64,000 nucleotides of DNA from Acidobacteriaceae bacterium (GCA_903642235.1 CAHJWL010000003.1:1-64000); one strand, 5' to 3'; shown: positions 26,901 through 34,716, counted from the first letter of the stretch. Notes: generated by a model not told the origin, from the sequence alone. Program-made: numbers and translations.

Positions 26901-27337
26901 GGCTCCCTTTCATCGTCAATGCCAACAGCGGCTCTCTCAACACACCCGGCACCGCACAGACCGCCAATCTTACTGGTTCTTTCCATGTGCTTCACGGCAT
27001 CGGCGCGACCAACAAGTGGTTCGACACCTCGAATTTCTCGCAACCGACCGGAGTCAGCGTCGGCAACACCGGCCGCAACCAGTTCTACGGTCCCGGCTAC
27101 ATCCAGGACAATCTCTCCCTTTTCAAGAGTTTTCCTCTCTTTCGCGAGGCCTCCCTCGAAACCCGGGTCGACGCCTTTCAGCTTAGCAACACACCACAGC
27201 TTGGCAACCCTAACACTGGCACCCTCAGTGCCGCGAACTTCGGCACCGTTACCACTACTCTTGGAAGCGGTCAGGGAAGCGTCAACGGAATCGGCGGCGG
27301 TCGGACCCTGCAGGCCTCGGCGAAGATCAACTTCTAA
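23945..27337 (+). CDS. Oar-like TonB-dependent receptor
   Basis: A 1130-aa outer-membrane protein of the large TonB-dependent-transporter-like family that is expanded in acidobacteria. A signal peptide (about 1-31, LLTAQA) leads to a carboxypeptidase-regulatory-like domain (about 33-112, GIVTDATGASVANAHVTV). A plug-like region with NLPLGTNRNFQSLLNLVPG follows, then a long beta-barrel rich in Asn, Tyr and Phe. The ATG at 23945 follows GGGG; an upstream frame adds 27 unlikely residues. It has its own promoter and intrinsic terminator, so it is transcribed alone. The ligand is unknown; oligosaccharides or peptides are usual guesses. Confidence 0.93.
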   Translation: MTYKPAQIGLTSAFLAAALLVPFPTLLTAQAVNGTLLGIVTDATGASVANAHVTVTESATGVSQQTVSNESGNYSLPGLQPGTYTVTVEAQGFKRDSHEHIDLLSNTSTRVDIGLVTGNVTETVLVTTAPPLLQTDRADISTKIEAQQVANLPLGTNRNFQSLLNLVPGTTPATFQHSQFFNAQSALQTQANGIPRMGNLYQIEGIDDDERTGLLQIIIPPAEAIQSVDISTNNFEAELGRAIGAVTNVTLKSGANAFHGSAFEFLQNSDVNARSYFGGPLGHLSYNYFGGTISGPVIREKLFFFGDYLRTSDHEAISNTFTLPPPQFFTPNAAGFLDLSAPLQSNGSGQVYDPATGDSTGANRSAFVNNQIPLSRVNPVSLAILKLLPAPNQNQRNLAAPTNNYVTNLPFRKTTDSYDLKIDYALNEKNHLSGRYSWQRVLTFQAPAFGPFAGGPAGGGFQGTGNQRAYSTGLNYDHVFSPTLFTELRFGVAHLHNDAQPSDYGSADATTLGIPGVNINPFTSGQVGITIGNFTAPTIGYAASVPWIRAEANIDVVNNWTKTIRNHSVKFGIDLRRVRDDLLQDQTFGARGAYTFAENQTATILNGSGTKTNVANDIASFLLDLPSQTGRDLNTFFPAYRQWWFFAFASDKWQVSPKLTVDLGVRWEFYPPATPKIAGGFSNYVPSTNSLVLAGVGGNPSNLGLQTRYNYFAPRTGFSYRATENTVLRGGFGLSYTPFPDNNYAYNYPVRANNSYQPAYTYGPSVLGDGTPATFQAGFPAPVPVAIPANGIIPATTSQLKNQQYNVIPKNYFNPYVESWNVAVQQAFPGNLSFQVAYVANHGVHMPVNQNINNPSFLGGGVASEPENILFGRTAATNLVFAGFSSNYQSLQTQLTRRFSKGLSLTTAFTWSKALNYANGDDGGLQFFAQLRRNYAPADYDRRLNYEQSFTYELPVGRGHRFFSSGPAELVLGGWKASGIVSVVSGLPFIVNANSGSLNTPGTAQTANLTGSFHVLHGIGATNKWFDTSNFSQPTGVSVGNTGRNQFYGPGYIQDNLSLFKSFPLFREASLETRVDAFQLSNTPQLGNPNTGTLSAANFGTVTTTLGSGQGSVNGIGGGRTLQASAKINF

Positions 27338-27646
27338 CCTCTCACGCGGACGGGTGGTGCCGTCCACGCCGCGAAGGCCTTGAGCACCGACAGGTGCTCT
27401 TTTGGCACCCAACGATTCGAAGCCAAAGGGCCCAGCTCTTTATGACAAACTTCAGCAGACCGCCGAGACAGTAGCAAACAGGACTTCCTGTCCGTCCTCA
27501 AAGAGGAGTTCGGCTGCAATACACTGTCAGGAGCCGGTAGGCTGCGGACGCTCTGGCTGGCAACTCCTCTTAGACCAAGGGGCTAGTCTTCACCACAGCG
27601 CAACCTCCGGAAGGAGACTGACACGCTCCTCACTACCGCACGCTCC
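27338..27646. other. intergenic region before the ApbE-like gene
   Basis: 309 bases. It contains the receptor terminator near its left end. The rest shows no gene. AAGGAG at 27611 is too far from the assigned GTG at 27647 to decide the start of the next gene. Confidence 0.5.
27382..27403 (+). terminator. intrinsic terminator of the Oar-like gene
   Basis: GAGCACC (27382-27388), loop GACA, GGTGCTC (27393-27399) and then TTTT: a textbook intrinsic terminator 45 bases after the stop codon. Confidence 0.9.
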
Positions 27647-28705
27647 GTGGTTGCTCTTCGCGCCGCGCTTCTCTCCGTGCTCCTCACCGTGCCGTGCGTG
27701 TGCGCGAACACTCCCGCACCTCCAATCGTGCATCGTTTTCATCAGAACCACCTTGCCATGGGCACCGAGTTCACTCTTGACCTGTATGCCCCGGACCAGG
27801 CCCTTGCCTCAGAGGTCGCCGCGCAGGCCTTTGATGAGATCGACCGTCTCGAGGCGCTCCTGAGCAACTACCGCCCGGCCAGCGAGCTCTCCCGCATCGG
27901 TCGCGAGGCCGCAGCACACCCCGTCATCACTGATCCCGAGACCTTTCACTTTTTGGAGCGCTCGCTCTTCTGGAGCCGCGAGTCCGATGGCGCCTTCGAC
28001 ATTACCGTCGGCCCGGTCCTCCGCGCCTGGGGCTTTTTCTTCCACTCCGGCCGTATCCCATCCTCGTCAGAACTTGTCGCGCTCCGCCCCCGCGTCGGCT
28101 GGCAGCACATCCACCTCGATCCCGGCACGCGTGCGGTCAGCTTCATGACGCGACAGCCGATGGAGCTCGACCCCGGCAGCATCGGCAAAGGTTTTGCTAT
28201 CGATGCTGTCATCGCCATCCTTCGCGAGCAGGGCATCACCTCGGCCTTTCTCTCCGCCGGCAACAGCACCTTATATGGCCTCGGCGCCCCACCCGGCGCC
28301 TTCGGCTGGCCGGTTCATGTTCCTGATCCCCACCACCCCGGTCAGCCGGCAGCAACCATCCTCCTGCACGACACTTCGCTCTCTACTGGCGCCTGCACCG
28401 AAAAGTTCTTCGTTCACAACGGCCACCGTTACTGCCACATCTTTGACCCCCGCACCCTGAGCCCGGCGGAAGGCATGCTCCAAACCTCTGTCATAGCCCC
28501 CAGCGCCACCGATAGTGACGCTCTTTCGACCGTGGTCTTCGTCCTCGATCCCCAAGCCACGCGCTACCTCCTCGAGCACACCCCAGAGACCCGCGCCCTG
28601 CTCTTCGGCCAGCCCCCTGATCATGAAGCGTGTCTCGCCATAAACTGGGAAGGGAGCCCTTGCACCTCAGCGAAGCCCTCCCCGCATAAGGACCTGCCTT
28701 TATGA
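27647..28705 (+). CDS. apbE: FAD:protein FMN transferase (ApbE family)
   Basis: An exported 352-aa ApbE-like enzyme, which attaches FMN covalently to a Ser/Thr of target redox proteins. Family segments are AMGTEFTLDLYA near the start, DPGSIGKGFAID in the middle, SAGNSTLYGLG and SATDSDALSTVVF near the end. A short hydrophobic leader (about 1-20) suggests periplasmic action. The start is a GTG without a Shine-Dalgarno sequence, so the true start is uncertain. Its stop overlaps the next start as ATGA, coupling it to a Gfo/Idh/MocA oxidoreductase. No obvious flavoprotein target such as Rnf or Nqr lies in the window. Confidence 0.88.
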   Translation: MVALRAALLSVLLTVPCVCANTPAPPIVHRFHQNHLAMGTEFTLDLYAPDQALASEVAAQAFDEIDRLEALLSNYRPASELSRIGREAAAHPVITDPETFHFLERSLFWSRESDGAFDITVGPVLRAWGFFFHSGRIPSSSELVALRPRVGWQHIHLDPGTRAVSFMTRQPMELDPGSIGKGFAIDAVIAILREQGITSAFLSAGNSTLYGLGAPPGAFGWPVHVPDPHHPGQPAATILLHDTSLSTGACTEKFFVHNGHRYCHIFDPRTLSPAEGMLQTSVIAPSATDSDALSTVVFVLDPQATRYLLEHTPETRALLFGQPPDHEACLAINWEGSPCTSAKPSPHKDLPL

Positions 28706-29976
28706 TTGCTCGCCGCCTCTTCCTTCAGGGCCTCTCCGCCACCGCCATTACTGCCGGCCTCGCCCCGGAGATCTCGGCCCAGGAGGCCGCCTCCCAGGCA
28801 GAGACCGAAGCCGCCCGCCAAATTGCTCCCTCCGCCGACAGCAGTCCCCTTCGTGTCGGCATCATCGGCCCTGGCAGCCGCGGCAAAGAGCTCGTCCGCA
28901 ATCTTCTTCGCGTTCCTGGCGTCCGCATCGTCGCCGCCGCCGATGTCTACCCGCCGCGTTTCGACCAGCTCAACCAAGTCTGCGGCTACACCGTCCCGTC
29001 CCACACGGACTATCGGGCACTTCTCGACCGCAAAGACCTCGACGCGATCGTCGTCGCTACACCCCTCGGCCTGCACGCCAGCCACGTCATCCCCGCGCTC
29101 CAGAGCGGCCGTCACGTTTATGGCGAGAAGACCATGGCCTACACCGTCGACCAGGCCCGGGACATCGCCGCAGCTGCCAAAGTCAGCAACCGCATCTACC
29201 AGGTCGGCCATCAGTACCGCTACAGTCCGTGGATTCGCGCAGCCATAGCTCGCGTGAAGGCCGGTGAGATTGGCAATGTCACCCACATCCTCGGCTACTG
29301 GAACCGCAACAACGACTGGCGCCGCCCCGTCCCTACCGCAGATCCAAGCGGCCATCTCGAGCGCCTCATCAACTGGCGGCTCTACCATGAGTGGTCCCTC
29401 GGCCTCATCGCCGAGCTCGGCTCTCATCACATGGACATTGCAAACTGGATCTTCGGCTCCGCCCCCACAACCGCTCTCGCCTCCGGCTCCATCTGCTGCT
29501 ATCACGACGGCCGCGAAACCGACGATAACGTTCAAGTCGTCCTCAGCTACCCTGCCGGCCGCCGCTTCATCTTCACCTCCATGACTGATAACGCCAAGCA
29601 GGGCGACCAGCTCTGGCTCTACGGCACCAAAGGCTCACTCAACGTCACCCTCGAAGATGCCACCTTCTTCTACGAGCCTCGCCAGATCGTCAAAGCCCCT
29701 ACAAACGGCAAGGGCGAAGAGAAAGGCGTCACCACCAGCGCCTCGTACCGACCCGAAGGTGAGATGCCCTACCGCGGCCCCGGCAAACCCTTGACCATCG
29801 CCAACCCCGAAGACGCCACTACCATCGCTATCCGCGCGTTCGTCCACTGCGTCCGCACCAACACGCAGCCCATCGCCAACGCCGACGTCGGCCTCGGTTC
29901 AGCTCTCGGTGTGATCCATGCAAATCAGGCACTGCGTGAGAAGAAAGAAGTCGCCATACCACTGATCTCGACCTAA
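28702..29976 (+). CDS. Gfo/Idh/MocA-family oxidoreductase, Tat-type leader
   Basis: A 424-aa NAD(P)-dependent sugar oxidoreductase of the glucose-fructose oxidoreductase family. The leader ARRLFLQGLSATAITAGLA resembles a Tat signal. The Rossmann motif is GIIGPGSRGKELVRN near residue 54. EKTMAY supplies the usual Lys (EKP-like) of this family, and HQYRYSP and ELGSHHMDIANW the substrate-side residues, including a His in the typical place. Its start overlaps the apbE stop by four bases. Export with a tightly bound cofactor is known for glucose-fructose oxidoreductase and is inferred here. The exact sugar is unknown. Confidence 0.9.
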   Translation: MIARRLFLQGLSATAITAGLAPEISAQEAASQAETEAARQIAPSADSSPLRVGIIGPGSRGKELVRNLLRVPGVRIVAAADVYPPRFDQLNQVCGYTVPSHTDYRALLDRKDLDAIVVATPLGLHASHVIPALQSGRHVYGEKTMAYTVDQARDIAAAAKVSNRIYQVGHQYRYSPWIRAAIARVKAGEIGNVTHILGYWNRNNDWRRPVPTADPSGHLERLINWRLYHEWSLGLIAELGSHHMDIANWIFGSAPTTALASGSICCYHDGRETDDNVQVVLSYPAGRRFIFTSMTDNAKQGDQLWLYGTKGSLNVTLEDATFFYEPRQIVKAPTNGKGEEKGVTTSASYRPEGEMPYRGPGKPLTIANPEDATTIAIRAFVHCVRTNTQPIANADVGLGSALGVIHANQALREKKEVAIPLIST

Positions 29977-30121
29977 GCAGAAAAGAGCTTACGTTCGACG
30001 ACACAGTCGGCAAGAATCGCATGTCACTCACCTGAACGGTAAGTACTCTGCATACCGGCGTTGCTCCCTGCGAGAGAAACTCAGGTCGACCCTCCGATAC
30101 TTATCATCCAGGTAATGCTCT
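29977..30121. other. spacer between the oxidoreductase gene and tRNA-Arg
   Basis: About 145 bases with no gene. It holds the 3-prime flank of the leftward tRNA-Arg. I see no clear terminator for either neighbour. Confidence 0.4.
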
Positions 30122-30198
30122 TGGTGGCCCGGGCAGGAGTCCAACCTGCGACCTTCGCGTTAGGAGTGCGCTGCTCTATGCAACTGAGCTACCGGGCC
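30122..30198 (-). tRNA. tRNA-Arg (CCT) with exchanged 19-56 elbow pair
   Basis: A 77-base tRNA with encoded CCA. Acceptor GGCCCGG pairs with CCGGGCC, D-stem GCTC with GAGC, and T-stem GCAGG with CCTGC, all perfect. The discriminator is A. The anticodon loop CTCCTAA gives anticodon CCT (Arg). Two features are odd. The D-loop is AGTTGCATA, so position 19 is C (30180 on the plus strand). The T-loop is TTGGACT, so position 56 is G (30142). The usual G19-C56 tertiary pair is therefore replaced by C19-G56. The anticodon stem also has non-Watson-Crick ends: G27-A43 and A31-C39. A20, important for arginine identity in E. coli, is kept. Confidence 0.9.
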
Positions 30199-30280
30199 AC
30201 GTCTGCCTAGTGTACCCGCTCGGCTGGCCGAGAGAGGCGGATGACGGGGAGCGACTGGTAAACTAGGGACTGGAGCATCT

Positions 30281-31513
30281 ATGCCTCAGATAGTTCGGCG
30301 ACAGGCTGTTTCGGTGATGATCGGCAATGTGCGGGTGGGATCGGACGCACCGGTTGTGGTGCAATCGATGACCAATACGGACACGGCTGACACTGAAAGC
30401 ACCGTACAGCAGGTAGCCGCCCTGGCTCGCGCCGGCTCTGAGATGGTACGCATCACGGTGAACAACGACGACGCGGCGAAGGCAGTTCCGTACATCGTTG
30501 ACGAGCTTGCGAAGAAAGGGTGGACGACGCCTATCATCGGCGACTTTCACTACAACGGCCATCTTCTGCTGCGGAAGTATCCCGAGTGTGCGCGCGCGCT
30601 GGCCAAGTACCGCATCAACCCTGGCAATGTGTCCATCGGGCGCAAGGACGATGACAACTTCCGCACGATGATCGAGTGTGCTGTCGATAACCAGAAGCCG
30701 GTGCGAATTGGCGTGAACTGGGGATCACTGGACCAGGCATTGCTGACGCGAATGATGGACGAGAACTCGAAGAGCCATCAGCCGAGAGAGGCGCGCGACG
30801 TGATGATGGAAGCGATGGTCGTCTCCGCGCTCGATAACGCGGCGGCGGCGGAGCGGTACGGTCTGCGTCGCGACCAGATTCTTCTGAGCGCCAAGGTCTC
30901 AAACGTTCGGGATCTTCTGGATGTGTATACGGAGCTCGCGCGACGATCGGACTATGCCCTGCACCTCGGTTTAACAGAGGCGGGTATGGGGATGAAAGGT
31001 ATTGTCGCGTCAACGGCGGGTCTTGCGCCGCTTCTTCTCGCCGGCATCGGCGATACGATACGGGTAAGCCTGACGCCGACTCCAGGGGGCGATCGGTCTG
31101 AGGAGGTTCGCTGCGGCCAGCAGGTGCTGCAATCCCTTGGCATACGCAGCTTTATGCCCCAGGTCACAAGCTGCCCGGGATGCGGACGGACCACATCAAC
31201 CTACTTCCAGGAGCTCGCGGAACGCATCCAGAACTACCTTGTCGAGCAAATGCCGGAGTGGAAGCAGCAGTATGCCGGGGTTGAGGAGTTGAAGCTTGCG
31301 GTTATGGGCTGCATCGTGAACGGGCCGGGAGAGTCCAAGCATGCCAACATCGGCATCTCGCTTCCAGGAACCTTTGAAGAACCAAAGGCACCGGTTTACA
31401 TCGATGGGAAGCTCTTCACAACACTCAAGGGAGACCGCATTGTTGAAGAGTTTCAGGTCATCCTCGACGAGTATGTGGAGAAGCGCTACGGCAGGCATCT
31501 CGTCGTGGTCTAA
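30281..31513 (+). CDS. ispG: 4-hydroxy-3-methylbut-2-enyl diphosphate synthase
   Basis: IspG (GcpE), 410 aa, the iron-sulfur enzyme that turns methylerythritol cyclodiphosphate into HMBPP in the MEP isoprenoid pathway. The N-terminus contains [13 protein letters not shown]. The [4Fe-4S] ligands are Cys298 and Cys301 in SCPGCGR and Cys344 in GCIVNGPGE, followed by a Glu. GGAG lies seven bases before the ATG, and a TAAACT box at 30259 could be its -10. This is the compact bacterial two-domain form. It is convergent with a membrane glycosyltransferase gene ten bases away. Confidence 0.97.
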   Translation: MPQIVRRQAVSVMIGNVRVGSDAPVVVQSMTNTDTADTESTVQQVAALARAGSEMVRITVNNDDAAKAVPYIVDELAKKGWTTPIIGDFHYNGHLLLRKYPECARALAKYRINPGNVSIGRKDDDNFRTMIECAVDNQKPVRIGVNWGSLDQALLTRMMDENSKSHQPREARDVMMEAMVVSALDNAAAAERYGLRRDQILLSAKVSNVRDLLDVYTELARRSDYALHLGLTEAGMGMKGIVASTAGLAPLLLAGIGDTIRVSLTPTPGGDRSEEVRCGQQVLQSLGIRSFMPQVTSCPGCGRTTSTYFQELAERIQNYLVEQMPEWKQQYAGVEELKLAVMGCIVNGPGESKHANIGISLPGTFEEPKAPVYIDGKLFTTLKGDRIVEEFQVILDEYVEKRYGRHLVVV

Positions 31514-31523
31514 GCCGTCGCGT

Positions 31524-32720
31524 CTACCGCAGCCGCAGGGCTGCTCTGCGAAGCTCTTTGAGCGGATAGAACGTTCCTCGCCAGGAGACCCCGCCATTGC
31601 TCAGCGTGACTGCCGTTGACCGCACTATGGCATAAATAAAGAGAACGGCACTCACGGGAAAGCCGAGGACGTTCAGCATTCGCAACCGGCTCAGGCGGCG
31701 ACCGGCGATCTGATAGATACAAGCAATCGAGACCAGAGCAATTGCACTGGGAAGGCGGGTTTGCCTCCAGATCATGCCAGCAAGCGGGCCGAGACACAGG
31801 AACGAGAGGCCGCAGCATGCGGCTATCATCACCGGAATGCGGAACTGGAAGATGGCAAAGAGATTCTTGGTCATTGTGTTCAGGACGCCGCGCACCCCGG
31901 TAGCCCAGTGAACCTGAACAAAGCGCGGCGCAAGGGCCACTCGCTGGCGCAGACCTGCATTCCTGACCAACCGTCCCAGCGCAAGATCTTCAAGCACCTG
32001 CAATCGCAGCCGTTCGAATCCGCCCACCTGCTCATAGGCTGTCGTCCGAAGCAGGTTGAACGCGCCGATGCCGATGGCATCGCGGGCTGCATCATCGTTG
32101 ACTCGCCAAAGGCGAGCTCCCCACAGGCCGATCACCTGCAGAAAGGCCATCAGGATTCCCTCACCTGCCGACTGGATGACGGCCGTTGGGAGCGTGACAA
32201 AATGGTCCGCCTGCTGCGCCTCTGCGAGAGCAAGAGAGCGGCGGAGGCACTCGGGATGAAAGATGACATCGCCGTCCGTAAAGAGCAGCCACTCCGGAGC
32301 GAAGAGAGACCGCGCGTGGCGTGCGGCGAAAGCCATCGCATGTGTTTTCCCCAGCCATCCCTCCGGCAGATGGGTGACTTGAAGCACAGAGAGGCGGTCT
32401 GGATAACGACCCGCGAGCAAGGTCATGATGTCGCCAGTCGTGTCTGACGATCGATCGTTTACTGCGATCACATGCAGGTTAGGCCAGTCCTGGTCGATCA
32501 GAGACTGCAGGCACGCCGCAATCGCTTGCTGCTCGTCGCAGGCGGGAACGATAACCGCGATCGAGGTTCCCGCAGGAGGATGCGAGGGAGAGGAAGAGTC
32601 GAGCAGCGAGGGCAGGCGCTTGAGCCCGAAAGCTACCATCACCACCTGCACGCTCCATGCGCTTGCCAGCGCCCATGCTGCGATGAGGCGCGTCGTGGAG
32701 AACAGTAACGGCAGAGACAC
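31524..32720 (-). CDS. membrane glycosyltransferase, family 2 (HpnB-like)
   Basis: A 398-aa inner-membrane GT2 enzyme. An N-terminal membrane helix is followed by a GT-A domain with VIVPACDEQQAI, the metal-binding LFTDGDVIF, GGFERLRLQ and the LEDLALGR acid motif, and then three or four C-terminal helices ending in GGVSWRGTFYPL. The architecture resembles hopanoid-associated HpnB-type or carotenoid CrtQ-type transferases. Next to ispG an isoprenoid-linked acceptor is tempting, but no squalene/hopene gene is present. The start is GTG with AAGGA six bases upstream. Confidence 0.82.
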   Translation of the reverse strand: MSLPLLFSTTRLIAAWALASAWSVQVVMVAFGLKRLPSLLDSSSPSHPPAGTSIAVIVPACDEQQAIAACLQSLIDQDWPNLHVIAVNDRSSDTTGDIMTLLAGRYPDRLSVLQVTHLPEGWLGKTHAMAFAARHARSLFAPEWLLFTDGDVIFHPECLRRSLALAEAQQADHFVTLPTAVIQSAGEGILMAFLQVIGLWGARLWRVNDDAARDAIGIGAFNLLRTTAYEQVGGFERLRLQVLEDLALGRLVRNAGLRQRVALAPRFVQVHWATGVRGVLNTMTKNLFAIFQFRIPVMIAACCGLSFLCLGPLAGMIWRQTRLPSAIALVSIACIYQIAGRRLSRLRMLNVLGFPVSAVLFIYAIVRSTAVTLSNGGVSWRGTFYPLKELRRAALRLR

Positions 32721-32735
32721 TGCTGATCCTTAAGA

Positions 32736-32800
32736 ATGAGGTGCAGAAAGGGGATGAGGTGCGGAAAGGGGATGAGGTGCGGAAAGCAATGAGGTGTGGA
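32736..32800. repeat. 18-bp tandem repeat
   Basis: About 3.6 copies of an 18-base unit beginning ATGAGGTGCGGAAAGGGG, the third shortened by one base and the last partial. It lies upstream of the glycosyltransferase start and beside a GAACCA...TGGTTC hairpin (32799-32814). Confidence 0.9.
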
Positions 32801-32868
32801 ACCATCTCTGGTTCAAGGCGGTGAGCCGGAGTCCAGCTCTATTCTCCTATGAGGGACGGGTCCGGGAT

Positions 32869-34155
32869 TTAGGCAGCCGCAGTGTTCGAAGCGCTTTGCA
32901 GTGGAGGGGCGAAGCGGGCTCCAAAGATAAAGATGATGGCTGCCAGAATGAGTGTAATCAGCGTGGATCCAAGGCCTGTTGACAAGTTGGACCGATCCGA
33001 CACGGCGCCAATGATGCGAGGACTGATCGCATCGCCCAATGCATGAATCGCAAAAAGCTGACCGGCGAGGGCTGTCGCCCGGATCTCAGGCCGAACGGCG
33101 TTAACAGTCGCTGCGTTAACTGGTCCCGTTCCGAGAAAGATGAGAAAGATTGCTATGGCAAGGCTCGACAGCGTTAGAGCTTTCGGGCCAAAGAAACAGA
33201 CAAGGGCAGGCGGAACGGCGAGTGCAGCCGCGATACCGGGTACCAGATAGAGCGCTTTCGCGGTGTGCCTGGACCAGCGCTGCGCGACGACACCGCCCAC
33301 GATCGTTCCAGCAAGACCGGTGACAACGGTGATCGCCCCCATGAGAAACGCAGCTGAGCTTTGCGATCTGCCGTCCACTCGCTGAAGAAACGACGGCATC
33401 CACCAGGAGATGCCACCGAGAGTAAATGTGACCGCGGCATAGCCGAGGATGGAACAGAGGTATGCGGGATTTTTGAGGAGCGAGACGATTGCTGCTCTCT
33501 CTGGCCGCGCCTTCGCCTCCTTGCTTGCGAACCGTTGCGGCTCCTTCATGAAGAAGGCGATGAGCAGAGCAATCAGGATGGCGGGTACGGCCGAGACGAT
33601 GAAAGACATCCGCCAGCCGAAACGCTCCCCGACTGTTCCGCCCACGAGATAGCCCAGAGCAGCGCCGACCGGGATGGCGACGTTAAAGATGGTCAGGACG
33701 CGATTGCGCTGATCGTCGGGGTAGAAGTCGGCGAGCATAGCAGGGGCAAAGATGCCGAAGGAAGCCTCGCCGATGCCAAGCGCGGCATGGCGCAGATTGA
33801 GCGAGTCATAGGAGTGGACAGTCGCGGTGAGCAGATTGATGCCACCCCAGAAGAGCGCGGCCGCGACGATCATGGGCTTGCGTGGAAAACGATCACCGAG
33901 CCACCCAGTGATCGGCGAGGTAGCCATGTAGGCCAGCATGAACCAGAGTGTCAGCGAGCCAATCTGCTCATCGCTGATGCGGAACTCGCCCTTTACCTGC
34001 TCCTGCACGCCGGGCAGGATGTAGCGATCGATGTAGTTGACGAAGTTGAGCGCGGTGAGAAGGACGAGAGCCGTGGTTGCACCGGCAACAGCCCTGCCGC
34101 GGCTAGAAACCTTGCTCGGGGTCGAGACCTGGACGCTCATGCTGGGGATGAGCAT
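32869..34155 (-). CDS. MFS transporter, spinster-like
   Basis: A 428-aa major-facilitator protein with twelve predicted membrane helices. The first helix region LNFVNYIDRYILPGV and the loop GWLGDRFPRKP (MFS signature A) match the spinster-like branch. IGEASFGIFAPAMLADFYP is the typical helix 4-5 region. Substrates of this branch vary (lipids, sugar acids, hexuronates) and cannot be told here. The start is ATG at 34155, with another ATG at 34140; neither has a clear Shine-Dalgarno sequence. It probably stands alone. Confidence 0.9.
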   Translation of the reverse strand: MLIPSMSVQVSTPSKVSSRGRAVAGATTALVLLTALNFVNYIDRYILPGVQEQVKGEFRISDEQIGSLTLWFMLAYMATSPITGWLGDRFPRKPMIVAAALFWGGINLLTATVHSYDSLNLRHAALGIGEASFGIFAPAMLADFYPDDQRNRVLTIFNVAIPVGAALGYLVGGTVGERFGWRMSFIVSAVPAILIALLIAFFMKEPQRFASKEAKARPERAAIVSLLKNPAYLCSILGYAAVTFTLGGISWWMPSFLQRVDGRSQSSAAFLMGAITVVTGLAGTIVGGVVAQRWSRHTAKALYLVPGIAAALAVPPALVCFFGPKALTLSSLAIAIFLIFLGTGPVNAATVNAVRPEIRATALAGQLFAIHALGDAISPRIIGAVSDRSNLSTGLGSTLITLILAAIIFIFGARFAPPLQSASNTAAA

Positions 34156-34249
34156 AGCAGGCTTCAGGCTCTCACTTCTGAACCACTCAGAGCGTTGAGA
34201 GGGCGGGTGATCTGCGCAACTCGCGAAGCCATACCAGATGCACTTCGAT

Positions 34250-34663
34250 CTATCTCCGTACGTCTGCTTCGCTGCGCGGATAGTATGCGGTCACGACGGT
34301 AGAAATGCCGCCGCGCGGCCGGAAGTCTCCCTTGATCTCGCACCAGACGGGATCTGTCGCCTTTACGACGTCGTTCAAGACCTGGTTTGCGATGTTTTCC
34401 TGAAAGATGCCGAGGTTGCGATAGCAGAACAGATATTCTTTGAGGCTCTTGAGCTCGAGGCACAGCCTGCGGGGCATGTAGCGAATGGTCAGAACACCGA
34501 AGTCTGGCAGGCCGGTCTTCGGGCAGACTGAGGTGAACTCCGGATCGTCGATTAGGATCTCATACGACTGGAACTGGTTTTCCCAGGTCTCGATCTCCGG
34601 AAATTGAGTGTCAAGACCAGCCTTTGCGTGGTCGTCTGTGTAGCCGGTTGTGTGCGTCGCCAT
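34250..34663 (-). CDS. queF: preQ1 synthase (7-cyano-7-deazaguanine reductase)
   Basis: QueF, 137 aa, which reduces preQ0 to preQ1 with NADPH during queuosine synthesis. It is the short, unimodular (YkvM-like) form. The active-site Cys47 in FTSVCPKTGLPDFG forms the thioimide, and Asp54 is the proton donor. LELKSLKEYLFCYRN and FQENIANQVLNDVV are family segments. No other que gene and no preQ1 riboswitch is seen. A TAAACT box six bases before the ATG, without a Shine-Dalgarno sequence, suggests a leaderless transcript. Confidence 0.96.
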   Translation of the reverse strand: MATHTTGYTDDHAKAGLDTQFPEIETWENQFQSYEILIDDPEFTSVCPKTGLPDFGVLTIRYMPRRLCLELKSLKEYLFCYRNLGIFQENIANQVLNDVVKATDPVWCEIKGDFRPRGGISTVVTAYYPRSEADVRR

Positions 34664-34669
34664 GAGTCT

Positions 34670-34675
34670 AGTTTA
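34670..34675 (-). promoter_or_regulatory. TANNNT -10-like box before queF
   Basis: On the minus strand TAAACT is followed by AGACTC and then the ATG. A weak -35 (TTGAGC, spacing 19) would lie inside the terminator hairpin of the upstream protease gene. Confidence 0.4.
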
Positions 34676-34682
34676 CGGCGAA

Positions 34683-34716
34683 ACAGAAGGAGAGGCTCAA
34701 GGGCCTCTCCTTCTGT
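34683..34716 (-). terminator. terminator hairpin after the M48 protease gene
   Basis: ACAGAAGGAGAGGC (34683-34696) and GCCTCTCCTTCTGT (34703-34716) form a perfect 14-bp stem with a six-base loop. On the minus strand, the direction of the protease gene, the stem ends in TGTTTCG, a short T-run. It begins 16 bases after the stop codon. Confidence 0.75.

Noticed and set aside
31761-32447. 228-codon plus-strand frame over the glycosyltransferase gene
   Set aside because: Shadow frame opposite a gene with clear GT2 motifs; rich in Arg, Ser and Cys without any domain.
32479-32805. 108-codon minus-strand frame with FRTSSP repeats
   Set aside because: It translates the 18-bp tandem repeat and then overlaps the glycosyltransferase gene in another frame; no other support.
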